Assembly (NCBI GenBank): GCA_949358305.1
Contig: OX442317.1
Location: 11,164,186 to 11,228,185, forward strand
Reading direction: 5' to 3'
Source of the DNA: Strigamia acuminata
Taxonomy: Eukaryota; Arthropoda; Chilopoda; Geophilomorpha; Linotaeniidae
DNA: 64,000 bases
How positions within the stretch are numbered: the first letter of the stretch is position 1; each line of letters opens with the position of its first letter. Positions 20,102-30,356 of this stretch are shown here, piece after piece. The notes beneath the pieces are model-generated. The model did not search any database. It was not told the DNA's origin and saw only the letters and a program-made list of their open reading frames with translations. Position numbers and translations under genes: made by a program.

Positions 20102-21880
20102 ATGCAATCGAAATACTTTTCACCACCAAGTTTATCGAACGCAATATTGTTTGACAAGACTAGGTAAATATTATCTTTTAACAATGTATGAGATCAACGC
20201 CATTCATTCAAATATTTTTTTAAGGAAAAAAAAAAACAGGTTAGATCAAGATTTACCCATCAGTGACATGATTATGAAGAAGTGTGATGAAGAAAGACCT
20301 ATTTTCCCAGCAGACATCGATGGCGACAGAAAAAGAGAAAGTCTTTCAGAACGTATAGTAAGAACAACTTATATCTAAACATTTTAATCAACAAGAATAA
20401 CTGGATAAAACCTTTTATTTATTCAGAATAGGATATTGCTGAGCTCGGGTTGGCAAGCTCTACCACCATCAACTGACACTAATAGTGCTATCAGAGGTAA
20501 GATTGAACATGTGAATGTATTCATTAATCTTTTCATAGATCATTATTTGAAAAACGGAACTTCCATTACGATGTCTGATTCAAACAAACTTGACACAATC
20601 GGAAATTCCATTATTATGCCTAATTCAAATAACTTTGACCCAACTGGAACTTCCATTCTCATGCCTCATACTGCCAACAATTTTGAAATAACCAGAAAAG
20701 GTACAAAATTAATCTACACATTGATAGTCAGAGTTAAAATTTTATTTCAAAATTGGCTCTTTCAGATTTTCGCGATGACAGCTATATTTGGAATGGCGAG
20801 ATTCTATGTCAATTAAACGTTAACAAAACTTATTCAAAACAAATTTTCATTGGAGGTCTTCCTCTTGATGTCACAGATGGTAACAATTATTAGAGCGTTG
20901 AATAAAACATGTTTTATTCTGAGATTAGAGTTCTGTATGGAATTTTAATTACCTTTTTATACCTTAGATGTGTTAACGATTGCATTCAATCAGTTTAAAA
21001 TAGATCAAATTAATTGGCCAGGAATAAATGAAAGTCGCACAAGAGGTAAGACATCAAATTGAAGTTTGGTTTATTTCTTTTAAATTATCATGCAGGTTAT
21101 ACTTATATTGTGTTCAAATCTGCAAAACACGTCAAAGATCTTTTGGGACAATGTGTTTACTACGACAAAAACTGGTATTATCCAATCTCAAGTCCACAAG
21201 CGACAAAGTTTGTATGTATCAAACAGTCCAGACATTTTTAAACTACTATACTATAATTTATTACAAACAGGTTCAGATAGTTCCATGGATAAAAGAAAAC
21301 TGTGTTTATCCTCAATGCACACCTCTAGTGCTAGATGTAAAGCTAACAGCTTTCATATGTGGAATTCATGGAACATTCACTGCACAAGGAATATATGAAA
21401 TTATGAATGAGCTTTTTGAATGCGTTTCTTATGTTGTGTATAATACAAACAAGGAAGATTATCCAAATGGTTGGTATGAAACATGAAAAGTCCAATTTTT
21501 TCTTTATGATGTTTTAAATTGTTAGGAACAGCGAATGTGGGATTCAGTGACCGGCTATCATTTATGAAAGCAATCACCGCGACCTCTTTTATAATCAAGA
21601 CAGCTAAGATTATGAAAAAAGTGATTAAATAAATAGAAATATGTTTAACAACTTATGTATCGAATAATAATTATTTTTTTAGATACTAGTGTTTCCATAT
21701 CTGGAAAACTCCTTATGTTCAATGTGCAAAGATAAAAATGGACTTTATTTTTGTCGGGACATTTTATGTTTCAACTATTTTTGTAAGTCTTGTTGGAAAA
21801 AACATCACGCATCCTGGGCGTTGAACCATCATAAGCAGATTATGTTTATTAACAAACGTACAACAGTACGTGACGACTAA
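20102..21880 (+). CDS. CPEB1/Orb-type cytoplasmic polyadenylation element-binding protein, 10 exons
   Basis: Joining 20102-20163, 20240-20357, 20427-20496, 20539-20700, 20766-20879, 20968-21045, 21096-21211, 21271-21469, 21526-21620 and 21683-21880 gives 403 residues with no stop; each intron is GT-AG and every phase agrees. The protein has RRM1 (YSKQIFIGGLPLDVTD, then GYTYIVFK), the linker VQIVPW, RRM2 (AFICGIHGTF, then ANVGFSD) and a C-terminal ZZ-type zinc region (LCSMCKD, FCRD-x2-CFNYFCKSCW). These marks fit the CPEB1/Orb branch, which controls translation and polyadenylation of maternal mRNAs. RRM1 is diverged from the very conserved family sequence. Residues encoded by exon 4 form three imperfect repeats (GTSITMSDSN type). 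Introns are only about 43-88 bases. It is a host gene; further 5' exons may exist. Confidence 0.87.
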
Positions 21881-22076
21881 AGTGCACGGGTGTCCATTAC
21901 ATTTATAATTTGAACTAGATAATTATGTTAGAACTAACTATTTCATAGAAATTTTTCGATGACAAACGAAAATCATTATTTATATATATTTTATATGAAC
22001 TCTAAGTGGTGGTTTATAATTTTTTTTATGATGTTGTTCAAATAAATTAATAAAGTAAAATCTTGTAAATGTTTCT

Positions 22077-22793
22077 TCACATTTCAAAAGACGCTGATGG
22101 CATTTTGTTTACAGCTTCCCATTCAAGTGCAGATCCTAGTAAAAGTAATTTTGTTAATGAACATTTCGAGAAGTGTACATTTGAACCGTGCTTGCAAGCG
22201 AAATCGTGAAGTGGACAAAACATTGTGAATTTATTGTGCACGTAAGGGAACGTCATTTGCATCGTATAGGGTTCAAATTGCGTTGTGCGTTCGTGATAGA
22301 AAGTCAAATACTTTCCTTTGTTTACAAATTTACGCTGAATGGCAATTTCTCCAACGGCGTCAAACCCGTCAAACACTAAGTTAATAAATTGACCGATTAT
22401 TTCGTCCATATAGCTTATTTCTAGTATGGTATCATCTTCATTTGTCCCCACCATTCTAAGAATGAATTGTTCAAATATATTTCTAGATTCAGTTATTAAT
22501 TCCATCTGGGAAAAAGTTTTCACACTGGGGCGATTAGGTGCTGATATTCGCAATCCCACGCGAGCTAAATCTACTCTAGAAATATTTTTAGATCGTAATT
22601 TACCATACATTGGTTTCTTGGGAACAATAAGTATGTTAGACTCAATTTCCGCGATGCATAATTCAACAAAGTAAATGTATTGGCTTTTTTCTTGATTGAT
22701 CAACACCGTATCAATATTTGTAGAATCAGGGGTTGGATTTTCCCATCTGTTTATGTTTTTCCATATGTAAACACCAGTAATTAAACACCGCAT
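22077..22793 (-). CDS. Unknown viral protein, 238 residues
   Basis: ATG start at 22793, intact and AT-rich. There is no signal peptide or membrane segment. A Cys/His group near the C-terminus (FCPLHDFACKHG, then HFSKC) could bind zinc. The rest is mixed alpha/beta with acidic patches (TNEDDTILEISYMDEI). It is divergent from the small gene at 22940 with a 146-base gap that holds a T6-A3-T-A8 tract. It is the left end of the viral block that includes the primase-helicase. I do not recognise the family. Confidence 0.62.
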   Translation of the reverse strand: MRCLITGVYIWKNINRWENPTPDSTNIDTVLINQEKSQYIYFVELCIAEIESNILIVPKKPMYGKLRSKNISRVDLARVGLRISAPNRPSVKTFSQMELITESRNIFEQFILRMVGTNEDDTILEISYMDEIIGQFINLVFDGFDAVGEIAIQRKFVNKGKYLTFYHERTTQFEPYTMQMTFPYVHNKFTMFCPLHDFACKHGSNVHFSKCSLTKLLLLGSALEWEAVNKMPSASFEM

Positions 22794-22842
22794 CGTTAAC
22801 TTCAGAGAAAATTAAAAGCAATAAATGTGTCTTTGTTGTTCC

Positions 22843-22860
22843 TTTTTTAAATAAAAAAAA
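22843..22860 (-). promoter_or_regulatory. T/A tract upstream of the 238-residue gene
   Basis: TTTTTTAAATAAAAAAAA lies 50 bases upstream of the ATG at 22793 and also upstream of the divergent gene at 22940. It is a less perfect copy of the viral T/A motif. Confidence 0.3.
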
Positions 22861-22939
22861 TTGCAAACCAGCTTTTATATACAAACATGCATTAAAATTA
22901 ATTAAATAATTTAATATATTTAAAAAATAATAAAAGCTT

Positions 22940-23236
22940 ATGTCTAATGTAAATATCGGATTGTGCTTGAATCCAATTAAAACACATTTTTTCTACGATT
23001 TACCAAAGGAAGGCCTCCACCGTTGCAGCATATGTAATTATAAACAAATTATACGTCTTTTTTTAACGAGTGAAGATGTGTGTACTTTTCGTAACTGTAC
23101 ATGTTATAAAAATCAAAGCTTACGTATTTGTTTAAAAAAAATTAAATTTAAGTTGAAACAACATAGTTTCCCACGGAATTGTTTTTATCTAAACAGAAAA
23201 AAATTGAATAAAAAAATTAATTTGTGTTTGAGATAA
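22940..23236 (+). CDS. Small basic Cys-rich protein, 98 residues
   Basis: ATG start. The Cys pattern C-x2-C (RCSICN), then C-x4-C-x-C (CTFRNCTC), suggests a small zinc fold in residues about 29-56. The second half is strongly basic (KKIKFKLKQ, NRKKLNKK). It is the first of four same-strand genes ending with the primase-helicase, with gaps of 36, 9 and 71 bases. It may bind nucleic acid, by composition only. Confidence 0.5.
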   Translation: MSNVNIGLCLNPIKTHFFYDLPKEGLHRCSICNYKQIIRLFLTSEDVCTFRNCTCYKNQSLRICLKKIKFKLKQHSFPRNCFYLNRKKLNKKINLCLR

Positions 23237-23272
23237 AATTTCAAATACATTTATTTAGTTAGATTTCTCATA

Positions 23273-23476
23273 ATGATAACAAATTTAATTTTATTTAGTT
23301 TATATAATACATTTCTTTATTATTTACTGATTACCTCTATTGATAAAATATTATTATGGAATGGGACTTCTGTATCACTCACAGGTGTTAAAGAAGTCAA
23401 CAAAAAAGTATACGAGTCATTTCCTTTAGTATCAACTATATTAAATGAATGGACCAAACAATTCAATTCAACATAA
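23273..23476 (+). CDS. Small membrane protein, 67 residues
   Basis: ATG start. Residues about 3-30 are hydrophobic (LILFSLYNTFLYYLLIT) and form one membrane segment or uncleaved signal; the rest is short and hydrophilic. Its stop lies 9 bases before the next start, as in a compact viral cluster. It may be a small virion membrane protein; this is inference only. Confidence 0.42.
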   Translation: MITNLILFSLYNTFLYYLLITSIDKILLWNGTSVSLTGVKEVNKKVYESFPLVSTILNEWTKQFNST

Positions 23477-23485
23477 TACATCTAT

Positions 23486-24010
23486 ATGAAACAGCCAGCT
23501 GCAAATTCGTATTGTCCTAGCGTCACCTCAGTAATTAAATTAAATCGAATACGATGTCGCGTACCTGTTTTTACCATCGCAATGGGTAAAACAAAAATAT
23601 ATAAAATTAGAATAAATGATGTAATGACGAATTTGCTGTCGACTGACGAATTATTTCGAAAAGAGTTTGTGGCGGATTGTATTTTAAATCAAAATCCTAG
23701 TTCCAATAGTACAAGTAAATTAATAGACATTAAGATCACAAACATTGGTTTTAGCAAACACGCTAATTATGGACGAACTGATGAAACCATAATGGTAGTC
23801 ACGTTTAATCCTGTTTATCTCAAAGTTAATTCTTTTGTAACCAGTATCAAATACCTGTACCATCATGGATACATCACTATAAATCGGACATATCTTGTTC
23901 CTATTGCAATATGCACCTGCCGTTACCAGACAAAGCAATTCCATTTCTGCGATATGGTGTTTCATCATAAAAAAATATTAAAAAATCTTGTAAAAAAAAA
24001 ATCTTCTTAA
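23486..24010 (+). CDS. Unknown viral protein, 174 residues
   Basis: ATG at 23486; an internal ATG at 23582 (MGKTKIYKIRIND) would give 142 residues and is an alternative start. It is mostly beta-like with basic ends (KKILKNLVKKKSS). Residues near the C-terminus include CTCRYQTKQFHFC. No membrane segment is seen. It stands just before the primase-helicase on the same strand. The family is not recognised. Confidence 0.55.
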   Translation: MKQPAANSYCPSVTSVIKLNRIRCRVPVFTIAMGKTKIYKIRINDVMTNLLSTDELFRKEFVADCILNQNPSSNSTSKLIDIKITNIGFSKHANYGRTDETIMVVTFNPVYLKVNSFVTSIKYLYHHGYITINRTYLVPIAICTCRYQTKQFHFCDMVFHHKKILKNLVKKKSS

Positions 24011-24081
24011 TGTTAAACTGTAATATTAAAATTAATGGAAATATCTAATTGCATTATGTAATTAAATGATCATAAGTATAC

Positions 24082-26937
24082 ATGTCAACAAAGTACATTT
24101 CATTTAATAAAAAAATGGGTGTTGATCAGGTACGTATTGTTGATTGTACATTGAATAAAGACGAGTTTAATTTTAATAATTCGAAATATGTCCCATTCGT
24201 TGGAACTAAATGTCACAAATCGACAAAAAAGGAAGAATTTCATTTATTTCCATACCATTTTATGGGTATTCGTGATACATTTCATCACAAGTTTACAGAC
24301 AACACCGATTTTATAACTTCTTATAACAAAATGGTACTAGATTCCTATTTACCGTCCACAACAGTTGTTTTAAGCCTGTACTATGCTAATTATCACGAAA
24401 TAGTCATCGATGTCGACACAAAGGAGGACCTCGATGAACAATGCCATCAAGACATCGAAAATACAATAACTTCCTTATTGTTTACATTGTTAAAAAACGT
24501 AGAAAGCGTTTCCGTGTATTGTCTGTGTAAATATGGTGGAACATCAAAAGGACGAGGGTTACACATTCATGTCACAGGAATTTATTTATCGAGAATCGAT
24601 AACTTGGTCTTACTGCAATACTTACTAAAAAACACAGTCCGGGATGCGAAATGGACGCTCGACGTCTCAATCAGAAACTGGCCATTACCGTTTTCGTCTA
24701 AATCTGGTAACATTAGTGACGTTTATTTTCCATATCGCGTGTACTACACTTCGCCTAATAACACCGTTCCCATCACAACGTTTTCGAAAAGCGATTATAT
24801 AAACACGTTCATTAATGTGGTGGCAACTGACGTCTCATCCGTGTGGTCTTTCGATACGAAATATTTCTCCCATGACGGCAATTCGACCATGGACGATTGC
24901 TACGAACCGATTTTTTATACAAATTGGCCAAAACAGTCGATAGGTAAGGTGTGCAGTGCACTCAGACCGTACGATAAACAAAATGAAGAACTGATTTTTG
25001 AATTTCGTCAGACACATTACAATTATTGTTTTCAGCCTAAACCTTTTCTCGAGTACCCTTGGGGTAAACACCCACATCAAGAATCAGAGAAATCTGATGT
25101 TATCAAAGACTTCGAGGATCACATTTTACCCATTAACACAAACATTTTAAGATATTATGGGAATTTAGCAGTCAACAATAGCTATAAAATCCTCTATGCT
25201 TTATTGTCGTATTACGAACTTGATTTGGATAAAGTGAATGACATCATTTCATACTTGGGAATTCGTGATTTGTTAGATATTTTTGATGCGACTAAACTTT
25301 ATCACGTATGTAAAAACAAAGCTGCCATTTCATCCTTACTCGTTGATGTCTTTAATTACAATAGCAATAAAAGTAAACCTATTGATAAATCATGCAGCTG
25401 TATAAAGGTTTACTACGGTCGCGAGTCTCTAAGTGAGATAGTCATTGATTTCATTAGCGAAAAGAATGTACCCATAGAAGAATTAATTCCATACATTACA
25501 CCAATAGTAATGAACGGTGAAAAATTGATGTATTACATTAAAAGTAAATGGCATTTTTGTGGCAACAGACAATTAGCAAATATTTTACATTTATGCGCAT
25601 TGAAATTTGTCATTGTCCAAAAATGTCTAGCCCAACAAAAGAAAAATGAAGATAATACTGTAGTCGATGAGGTTTACGATCTTGATGACACTGATCAACA
25701 GAATTACAAAGAAAAGACGCACACCAAAAAAACATCCGAAAAAGGAGAAATTCTAAATTTTGTCAATGTTTCAAAATTATTTTGGCAGGATTTCACACCA
25801 TTAAATTTACATAGCTCCATGTTTGCTTTAAACGATCACATAGTTTTCGATTATCAAATAAAAAAAGCAGTAACCGTGTTACCATTGTTTCACGTTAGTA
25901 CTAAATCAAATCTATCTTATTCAGAAATGAAAAACGTTCTCGAATTTACCTACGAACAAAAAGATGTGTATTTTAAAGAACATGCCAGAGCCCGGACCGA
26001 ATGGTGTAATGTCACGGTATTTATTTCAAAAATATGTAAACAAAACGATGAGTTTAGCGATTTTTTGATAGATATTCTTTGCGACATAATCATGGGTAAA
26101 ACGATGAAAATTATTTTATATTTACACGGGGCATCTGCTAATAATGGAAAAACTACATTCCTAAAAATATTACAGAACCTTTTTGGTGAAATGTTGTGTT
26201 ACGTGTCACACAGAACAATGCAAAAAGGTATGGCAGAAACAAACAACGATTTATTGTTAGCTTCCATGTCTAAAGTCATGGTTGTGGATGAGATCTGTTC
26301 CAATTCGAAATTAAATACATCGATGATAAAAATGTTAACTGGAAACTCTGCAGCATATGTACGGGGTATTTACGAATCGGGAAATCGTGTTGAATTTAAT
26401 GGTATGCTAGTGTTGGCAGGTAATGGGCTACCAAACATGGAATATACAGAAGCTATAATAAAAAGATTGATTATTTTTCCATTCTCTGCGTCTTTTACAC
26501 CCCACGCCAACGAAGTAAACGAAAAAAAACACGTATATAAAGCGGTTGAATTCGGCAATACAGATTATCATTTATTAGCAAAGGAATTGTATAGCTTATG
26601 TCATGCAAGAATAATAATTTCTATGCAAGATGACATTTTGAGAGAGTTACAAATACCGTCCAAGTTAATAAAATTTAAGAACGATATTGTAAACAGTCTA
26701 GACGGTATCGAGGCTAAACTTATGCAAATGCATTTAACAGAAAGCGATTGTGAGCAGCATTTTGTTACATACGACTCAATTAAGCGCACAGTGGGTGATT
26801 ACAATCAATCAAATAAGGTTAAACTAGACGCATTTGAATTTCTGGAGAATCTAAAAAGAAGATTTCCTTTTAATGAAGAAAAACAATGCATTTATAAATT
26901 AATTAGTGAAAAGAACACTGAGTCCTTCAATTGGTAA
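24082..26937 (+). CDS. Primase-helicase: archaeo-eukaryotic primase fused to D5-type SF3 helicase
   Basis: 951 residues, ATG start. The N-terminal part has the three AEP primase motifs: IDVD (109-112, metal-binding acids), SKGRGLHIHV (155-164) and the LDVSIRNWPLPFSSK region (193-207). A D5N-like linker follows. The C-terminal SF3 ATPase has Walker A GASANNGKTT (683-692), Walker B VMVVDE (732-737), a sensor AGNG (779-782) and an arginine-finger-like IKRLIIFPF (793-801). This is the layout of poxvirus D5 and other nucleocytoplasmic large DNA virus primase-helicases. Baculo- and nudiviruses use a different (P143-type) helicase plus separate LEF-1 primase. Catalytic residues are intact. It should prime and unwind DNA at the fork for the polymerase at 3.3 kb. 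Confidence 0.9.
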   Translation: MSTKYISFNKKMGVDQVRIVDCTLNKDEFNFNNSKYVPFVGTKCHKSTKKEEFHLFPYHFMGIRDTFHHKFTDNTDFITSYNKMVLDSYLPSTTVVLSLYYANYHEIVIDVDTKEDLDEQCHQDIENTITSLLFTLLKNVESVSVYCLCKYGGTSKGRGLHIHVTGIYLSRIDNLVLLQYLLKNTVRDAKWTLDVSIRNWPLPFSSKSGNISDVYFPYRVYYTSPNNTVPITTFSKSDYINTFINVVATDVSSVWSFDTKYFSHDGNSTMDDCYEPIFYTNWPKQSIGKVCSALRPYDKQNEELIFEFRQTHYNYCFQPKPFLEYPWGKHPHQESEKSDVIKDFEDHILPINTNILRYYGNLAVNNSYKILYALLSYYELDLDKVNDIISYLGIRDLLDIFDATKLYHVCKNKAAISSLLVDVFNYNSNKSKPIDKSCSCIKVYYGRESLSEIVIDFISEKNVPIEELIPYITPIVMNGEKLMYYIKSKWHFCGNRQLANILHLCALKFVIVQKCLAQQKKNEDNTVVDEVYDLDDTDQQNYKEKTHTKKTSEKGEILNFVNVSKLFWQDFTPLNLHSSMFALNDHIVFDYQIKKAVTVLPLFHVSTKSNLSYSEMKNVLEFTYEQKDVYFKEHARARTEWCNVTVFISKICKQNDEFSDFLIDILCDIIMGKTMKIILYLHGASANNGKTTFLKILQNLFGEMLCYVSHRTMQKGMAETNNDLLLASMSKVMVVDEICSNSKLNTSMIKMLTGNSAAYVRGIYESGNRVEFNGMLVLAGNGLPNMEYTEAIIKRLIIFPFSASFTPHANEVNEKKHVYKAVEFGNTDYHLLAKELYSLCHARIIISMQDDILRELQIPSKLIKFKNDIVNSLDGIEAKLMQMHLTESDCEQHFVTYDSIKRTVGDYNQSNKVKLDAFEFLENLKRRFPFNEEKQCIYKLISEKNTESFNW

Positions 26938-27113
26938 TCAAATTGTTTTTATTATACTTGATTTACAGACACATTGTGATTTACAGACATACCATAGCAA
27001 TGTGTTTGAAGGAAGTTTATGGATTATATAAGAATGAGATTAACAAGATTAGATACACAAAGGAGATTAACAAGAGATTTAAAGATTTCAAATACGGCTG
27101 TCTGCCACATTGG

Positions 27114-27644
27114 TCACTCATATTTGTCGTGTTTCAAAATTGCAGGTGTCTTAGGATGGTCTTCATCCTCCAGAAATACAGTATATTTAGTTTGGCCATT
27201 TTTAGATCCCACTGTTGTCTTGGAATAATCTACAGAGTCCACAATTGCATTATTTTCTGATCCATCAAGAGGCATGGTGTCTGTAGGCGGCATTTTGTTT
27301 AAAGGGTTGTAGCTCGGTGTTTTGTTGACGGAATGCAGCAACGGTCCTGATTGTGACTCATCGAAACAAACTAGGATAGATGGGCTCCAAAAAATGTGAT
27401 GTATTAGCGGTATAGATGCTATAACCAATACCATAAACGAGTAGCGTGCAAGAATCGTTAATATACCAAACGATAGCTCCGTTTCTGTACCAACACTCGA
27501 TGGCTTCGTTTCTCTACCAACACTCGGGTCTTTATCTGCATCTGGTAACACATAGTCATCCTTTACTGCCACTGGCTCTATCTTCTTAACTCTATGCTTC
27601 AAAGTATCCAAATCATCTTCAAGTTTTGGTTGTTTTTTTTGCAT
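27114..27644 (-). CDS. Single-pass membrane protein, 176 residues (unknown)
   Basis: ATG start. The N-terminus is charged (EDDLDTLKHRVKKIE), then come two short related stretches (VGRETKPSS, VGTETELS). One membrane segment follows at about residues 62-84 (TILARYSFMVLVIASIPLI), then an acidic tail. It lies beyond the primase-helicase on the opposite strand. Base composition is a little more GC-rich than its neighbours. It could be viral or host; no family is known to me. No T/A tract precedes it. Confidence 0.45.
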   Translation of the reverse strand: MQKKQPKLEDDLDTLKHRVKKIEPVAVKDDYVLPDADKDPSVGRETKPSSVGTETELSFGILTILARYSFMVLVIASIPLIHHIFWSPSILVCFDESQSGPLLHSVNKTPSYNPLNKMPPTDTMPLDGSENNAIVDSVDYSKTTVGSKNGQTKYTVFLEDEDHPKTPAILKHDKYE

Positions 27645-28041
27645 AGTTGCTGAGGCTAATATACCAACTGCAGTATGTCTAATACTGAAGAGATTATAAA
27701 ACGGTATGTACCGATCGGTCTCTATATACTCCTTGTTGATGTTTTGATTTAGGAATAATTAATTTAAAAATAAAATAATTATCATTTGAATAAAATTTGG
27801 AAATATTTATTACATTATTATTTTACGGTTATGACATGATAAACTGCTACTACGGATAGATTAGCTGTTTGAATAGACGTTATTCCGATTAAATCATTTA
27901 ATGCCAGCTTTTTGAATTTTTAAACAAATTGATAAGCGATTCTTATTATTATTATTGAGAATTAAACATTTGATATTACTATTACATTCGTAACTTAATA
28001 ATAATTCAATTGCCAACAGTCATTCAGAATCATCCAGCATT
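27645..28041. other. Intergenic, AT-rich
   Basis: No coding signal was seen. It holds the promoter regions of the two divergent flanking genes. TATATACTCC occurs near 27723. Confidence 0.5.
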
Positions 28042-28566
28042 ATGAGAAAACACACGTTAATTGCAAATGATTTAATGTCTGATTGCATTCACATATTTCT
28101 AAAACAGTTGATTATACTCAAAATTGTTAAATTTATCCGTTCCCCAAGCAAGTTCTTAAAAAAATTAAAAAATAAACACCAAGTTTATTTTTTTTACTGT
28201 AATAAATTGTATACAAGTTTAGGAAAACCAATTATTGATTGTAAAAAACGAAACGAAATTTCGTATAATATAAAACATTTAAAAATCGTTTTAAGAATTT
28301 ATTTCGAAGTTTGTAAAAAGTTAAATATTTTCCCCAGTGAAGGATATGCAATTTGCGGATTAGAATACAGAATAAGCAACACGGATAAAATTATAATACA
28401 TACATCCGCTGATGTGTCGGATTGTTTTTCCGAAATTCGTCAGTTATGGTTATTGTATAGCCTTTATTCAAATGGAAAATATAATTATTACAGCGATCCA
28501 AAAGTAGTGCTGAATAAAATAAAAGAATTGAATAAAGGAATTTTAACTACATCTAAAATCAATTAA
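28042..28566 (+). CDS. Unknown viral protein, 174 residues
   Basis: ATG start, intact, AT-rich. It is helical, basic in the first half (KFLKKLKNKHQ) with a hydrophobic stretch at about 19-32 (CIHIFLKQLIILKIV). The second half has CGLEYRISN and ends in a lysine-rich tail. It is the last viral-type gene before the copia remnant. The family is not recognised. Confidence 0.52.
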   Translation: MRKHTLIANDLMSDCIHIFLKQLIILKIVKFIRSPSKFLKKLKNKHQVYFFYCNKLYTSLGKPIIDCKKRNEISYNIKHLKIVLRIYFEVCKKLNIFPSEGYAICGLEYRISNTDKIIIHTSADVSDCFSEIRQLWLLYSLYSNGKYNYYSDPKVVLNKIKELNKGILTTSKIN

Positions 28567-28738
28567 TGGAGTATTTGAATATGTTATTTTTATTAAGTTA
28601 TGATTCGAAATGATATGAAGTTGTTATTTAAGACTTGATTTCACTCAAATAATTTTTTTTATTCTGCATATTTCATATTTAGTTTGCATAAAATTGACTC
28701 TTGGATGCGAACATTAGAAAAAAGAGGCAAATTCGGAC

Positions 28739-29953
28739 ATGAATATGATTCGCGACCAGTTACGCAGAGATGAAAAACAACTTGCCAAGACAAAAAGAGA
28801 AAAGAAGCAATTTGGAAAAGAGACAACACACAGAGAAAACGAAAGTAAAATGCAAAAAAACAAGACCTGCTACAATTGTGGAAAGGTTGGCCACTTGTCG
28901 AAATATTGTAGGAGCAAAGTCAAATGCTATAATTGCAATGGATCAGGACACATGGCAGCTGATTTCAAAAAGTCGAAAGTTCAATCCAACTCTGGCGGGA
29001 GAGGACAAGGTGGAAGAGGACGAAGTGTACAACGCGCAAGGGGGCGATCAAAACCAGAAGTAGCATCAACTGTGTGGGAACACGGAAATGAAGGAAAATG
29101 TGAGAGGATATGCAGCGAAATCTTGACAGAAAAATATGAAGAATTTACGATGGTGGCACAGGAAAAGGACGAAATACAAGATGAAGAAAAAGAAAAAATA
29201 AAAAATGAAGTAAAAGACGAATTACAACTCGCAGAAAAAGACAAAATACAAGACGAAGAAAAAGACGAAATAAAAGACGAAGAAAATAAAAAGCGTGTTG
29301 CAACAAAAAAAGATGAAATTGCAGGAATTTCAGCATATTGTGTCGGAGAAATAGAAGCGAACACCGGGCTAAAATGGGTGATAGACTCTGGAGCAACGAG
29401 TCACATGACAACGGAAAAGGATAGCTTTTGCAAATATGGAGAATGCAATATCGACATAGCATTGGCAAAGAAAGAGGGAACGATAAAAGCCATTGGAATA
29501 GGAGACATTATATGGCATCAAGATAAACAAAATAAAGACTTAAAATTGAAAAATGTATTGCATGTTCCTGAGCTGGGATGCAATTTGATGTCAGTGTCCA
29601 AGCTAGTTGACAATGAAAATATTGTCGTTGAATTCCGAAAAAAACAAGTTACAGTAAAAAATGAGAAGATGGATATCACTTTGATGATTGCGGAAAAAAG
29701 GAGAAATGAGTTCATAGCAATAGGACGAGCATTGAATGCTGGAGAGGCAAATCAAGCTGAAAATATAATCAGAAAACGGCATCAGCAATTAGGGCACATA
29801 AGTCACGAGACAATTAAACAAATGGAGAAAAAAGAATTAGTATTAGGTTTTAAAGGAACCAAAGAAGTTAAAAGTGTGTGTGAAACCTGTGTAAAGGGCA
29901 AGATAAGGAGGAAACTACATAAAAGAATTGTAGAATACAAACGAAGAAAATAA
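28739..29953 (+). pseudogene. Copia gag-protease-pre-integrase fragment
   Basis: 404 codons. CCHC zinc knuckle 1 (CYNCGKVGHLSKYC, about residues 44-57) is intact; knuckle 2 (CYNCNGSGHMAADF) has lost its last Cys. A lysine/glutamate repeat (DEEKDEI type) fills about 140-195. The aspartic protease site is VIDSGATSHM (about 214). GAG-pre-integrase is marked by QLGHISHETI and C-x2-C-x-KG (about 350-385). The frame stops before the integrase core, so this is a truncated polyprotein of a chromosomal retrotransposon. Confidence 0.82.
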
Positions 29954-30064
29954 TGGAATTATTCAGCCGATTCATAATGGTGAGAACATTAAAGAAGAAA
30001 AGCAAAACTTTCGCAATTTAATGGTGGAGAGTACTTGGTAAATGAAAGACTAAAAGATTTAGCG

Positions 30065-30356
30065 CCGTAGCGCCCCGTTTAAACGCCCGGGTTCAATAAA
30101 GCGCCGGCCCCGTTTTAGCGCCGGGCAGTCATCGGCGATTTACTAAATTAACGCCGGCCCCGAATAAGTGCCGGGTCCACAAAAATCACCAATTTTTTGC
30201 AGAAAATCGGTAATTTTTGCAGAAAAATCGCCTTTTTTTGCAGAAAAATGCGGTTATGCGCCGGGTTCATTTAATCGCCGGGTTTCATATTGGCCCTGGG
30301 AGAAGCAGCTCAGAAAAAAGAAATAAACGCCCGGGCGTTTAAACGGGGCGCTACGG
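30065..30356. mobile_element. Nested palindromic element with 27-base terminal inverted repeats
   Basis: The ends are CCGTAGCGCCCCGTTTAAAC plus CGCCCGGG and the exact complement at 30330-30356. The inside is rich in GCGCCGG words and in TTTTTGCAGAAAA repeats. It interrupts the copia coding remnant, so it is younger. Its class is unknown; no clear target duplication was seen. Confidence 0.7.

Noticed and set aside
26931-27260. 109-codon plus-strand frame after the primase-helicase
   Set aside because: Overlaps the better-supported minus-strand membrane gene, and its start lies inside the helicase stop region.
28981-29468. Serine- and leucine-rich minus-strand frames
   Set aside because: Complement of the Lys/Glu-rich copia segment.
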